Assembly (NCBI GenBank): GCA_031263945.1
Contig: JAISEW010000023.1
Coordinates: forward strand, 1 to 14,377
Source of the DNA: Gracilibacteraceae bacterium
Lineage (GTDB): Bacteria > Bacillota > Desulfitobacteriia > Desulfitobacteriales > Syntrophobotulaceae
Direction: 5' to 3'
Length of the DNA stretch: 14,377 nucleotides
Numbering within the stretch: position 1 is the stretch's first letter; each line of letters starts with the position of its first letter. The notes beneath the pieces were generated by a model. That model worked only from the letters and a program-made list of their open reading frames with translations, did not search any database and was not told the DNA's origin. A program made the position numbers and the translations under genes. Shown here piece after piece: positions 13,368 through 14,377 of the stretch.

Positions 13368-14377
13368 TCAGCGGTCGGTGCGCGTGATGATCTCCAAAGT
13401 GATCTGTCCGGGATAACAGAGACAATGCCCTTCCGGGATGATGTCCAGACCGTCGGAACCGGCGGCGCCGCGCCGCCCCGGCGCCAAAGCCAGATCGATG
13501 ACCGCCGCGACGCACGGCAGCCGGGATATGACGGCAAAGATCCGGTTGAAGCGAACCGGCGTCCCAAACTCCACGTCCGTGGAGACGAAATCCAGCGCCT
13601 GCCGGAGCGCTTGTTCTATATCCTCCCGCGCGCCGGCAAAACGGCTTTTGACCTGGACGCTGGCCTGCACGTTGATGGGGATGTACTCCGGCTGCACCAA
13701 GGTAAAAGCGGCCGCGAGCATCCGCCGCGCGCTCAGGAGGGCGCTGAGGCGCCGGATATAGCTGTCCGGCAGGCGGGGAAACATCTCCTCGCTCCTGGGC
13801 ATCACGGCTATGCGCATGAGGTTGTCCCGCGGGACGGGCAAAGCTTTGACTTTATGGATACACAGCCCCGGCGCCCCGCGCACAAGTTCCTCATAATCCG
13901 CCGCCGTCACCGCCGCCCAGGGGGTTTGCAGGCAGGCGGCAAAACGGGCGCGCAGATCCGCCGTCGTTTCCGGCGAAAGACCCCCGCGGCCGGCGCCGGG
14001 GTTGACGAAAGCGTCCGCCTTTTCCCCTTCCGGCGTGAAAGCCGTAAAGGCGTTGCCCTCCCGCACATTGCCCTCCGCGCCCAGAGTCACGGCGCAAGCG
14101 GCGATGTAAGCTCTGCATGTTCCGCTGATTTCCGGGCGGCGTACGCAAATTTTGTTGCCCGGTAAAAGCTCAAACAAAAAACCGCTCGGGGAAACCTCGC
14201 CGGGGCGCGCCAGCTCGTAAGTCTTTTCACCGCCGCCGCTCGTTTCCAGCAGCAAAGCCAGTTCCGCGGGGATGATATACCCGTCCGCGTCAATCGTTAT
14301 TTCCTGATCGACATAACCGTATATCGGCCCCAGGGCGCGGCCGCGCTCGCTTTCTTCCGCGGCGCAGATCAGGAGCA
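13368..14377 (-). CDS. Baseplate J-like wedge protein (TIGR02243/gpJ type), 5' end outside the window
   Basis: Structural wedge protein of the baseplate. The minus-strand frame stays open to the last base, so at least 335 residues are visible and the start is missing. The visible part reads YGYVDQEITIDADGYIIPAE..., then FVNPGAGRGGLSPETTADLR, TPWAAVTAADYEELVRGAPG and HKVKALPVPRDNLMRIAVMP. That is the order of the baseplate J family: the Asn-Pro-Gly-Gly linker, the 'VTxxDYExL' segment and the 'KVKAL' strand. The C-terminus has IPINVQASVQVKSRF...DIEQALRQALD and FGTPVRFNRIFAVISRLPCVAAV, as in the last domain of J proteins. It ends 17 bp before the start of the tail protein gene. The remaining sheath, tube and spike genes are expected upstream, to the right of this window. 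Confidence 0.87.
   Translation of the reverse strand, partial: LLICAAEESERGRALGPIYGYVDQEITIDADGYIIPAELALLLETSGGGEKTYELARPGEVSPSGFLFELLPGNKICVRRPEISGTCRAYIAACAVTLGAEGNVREGNAFTAFTPEGEKADAFVNPGAGRGGLSPETTADLRARFAACLQTPWAAVTAADYEELVRGAPGLCIHKVKALPVPRDNLMRIAVMPRSEEMFPRLPDSYIRRLSALLSARRMLAAAFTLVQPEYIPINVQASVQVKSRFAGAREDIEQALRQALDFVSTDVEFGTPVRFNRIFAVISRLPCVAAVIDLALAPGRRGAAGSDGLDIIPEGHCLCYPGQITLEIITRTDR

Noticed and set aside
13365..14165. 266-codon plus-strand open frame opposite the baseplate J gene
   Set aside because: The opposite strand carries clear baseplate J motifs and stays open to the window edge.
1..14377. CRISPR arrays, tRNA or rRNA genes
   Set aside because: No regularly spaced repeats, cloverleaf-like segments or rRNA-like sequence were seen on reading both strands.

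Overview
The window is GC-rich DNA (coding regions heavy in GGC, GCC and CGG) and looks like an anaerobic bacterium. A multi-cluster 4Fe-4S protein, a GntR/FCD regulator, a YhiN/BaiN-type flavoprotein and strong Shine-Dalgarno sites of the AAAGGAGG kind suggest a high-GC Firmicute, perhaps of the Negativicutes. That placement is an inference from gene content only; there is no rRNA or tRNA to anchor it.

Positions 1-3894 (+ strand) hold a compact housekeeping-type cluster: an RluB-like pseudouridine synthase, a GntR/FCD regulator, a polyferredoxin-like Fe-S protein and a YhiN-family flavoprotein. The first two are 1 bp apart and the last two overlap by 4 bp. A strong promoter at 3891-3918 then starts a signalling unit: an OmpR-type response regulator (3965-4666) and a membrane histidine kinase (4993-5928). 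The two are separated by a small opposite-strand gene (4704-4928) whose own sigma70-type promoter lies over the kinase start codon. The kinase H-box is unusual (HGLRVP, lacking the usual acidic neighbour of the His).

Positions 5929-6611 hold an AmiS/UreI-family amide or urea channel gene (minus strand) with a textbook promoter. Two near-identical 26-bp direct repeats bracket it. One is the 3' end of the neighbouring 785-aa gene and the other looks like a leftover copy of that same gene end.

Positions 6612-14377 (minus strand, reading right to left) are the distal part of a contractile injection system operon of the extracellular type (eCIS, Afp/PVC-like): a baseplate J-like protein (5' end beyond the window), a TIGR02242-type tail protein, the eCIS-type AAA+ ATPase, a GNAT-like protein and a 785-aa protein of unknown function with a disordered, Gln-rich N-terminus. 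Spacing of 13-19 bp and strong ribosome sites tie most of these together. A larger 89-bp gap before the GNAT gene carries a REP-like repeat and a purine tract. The last two genes are the least explained part of the window and are the candidate accessory or cargo genes of the injection system. The two-component pair and the small antisense gene next door may regulate it, but nothing in the sequence proves this.
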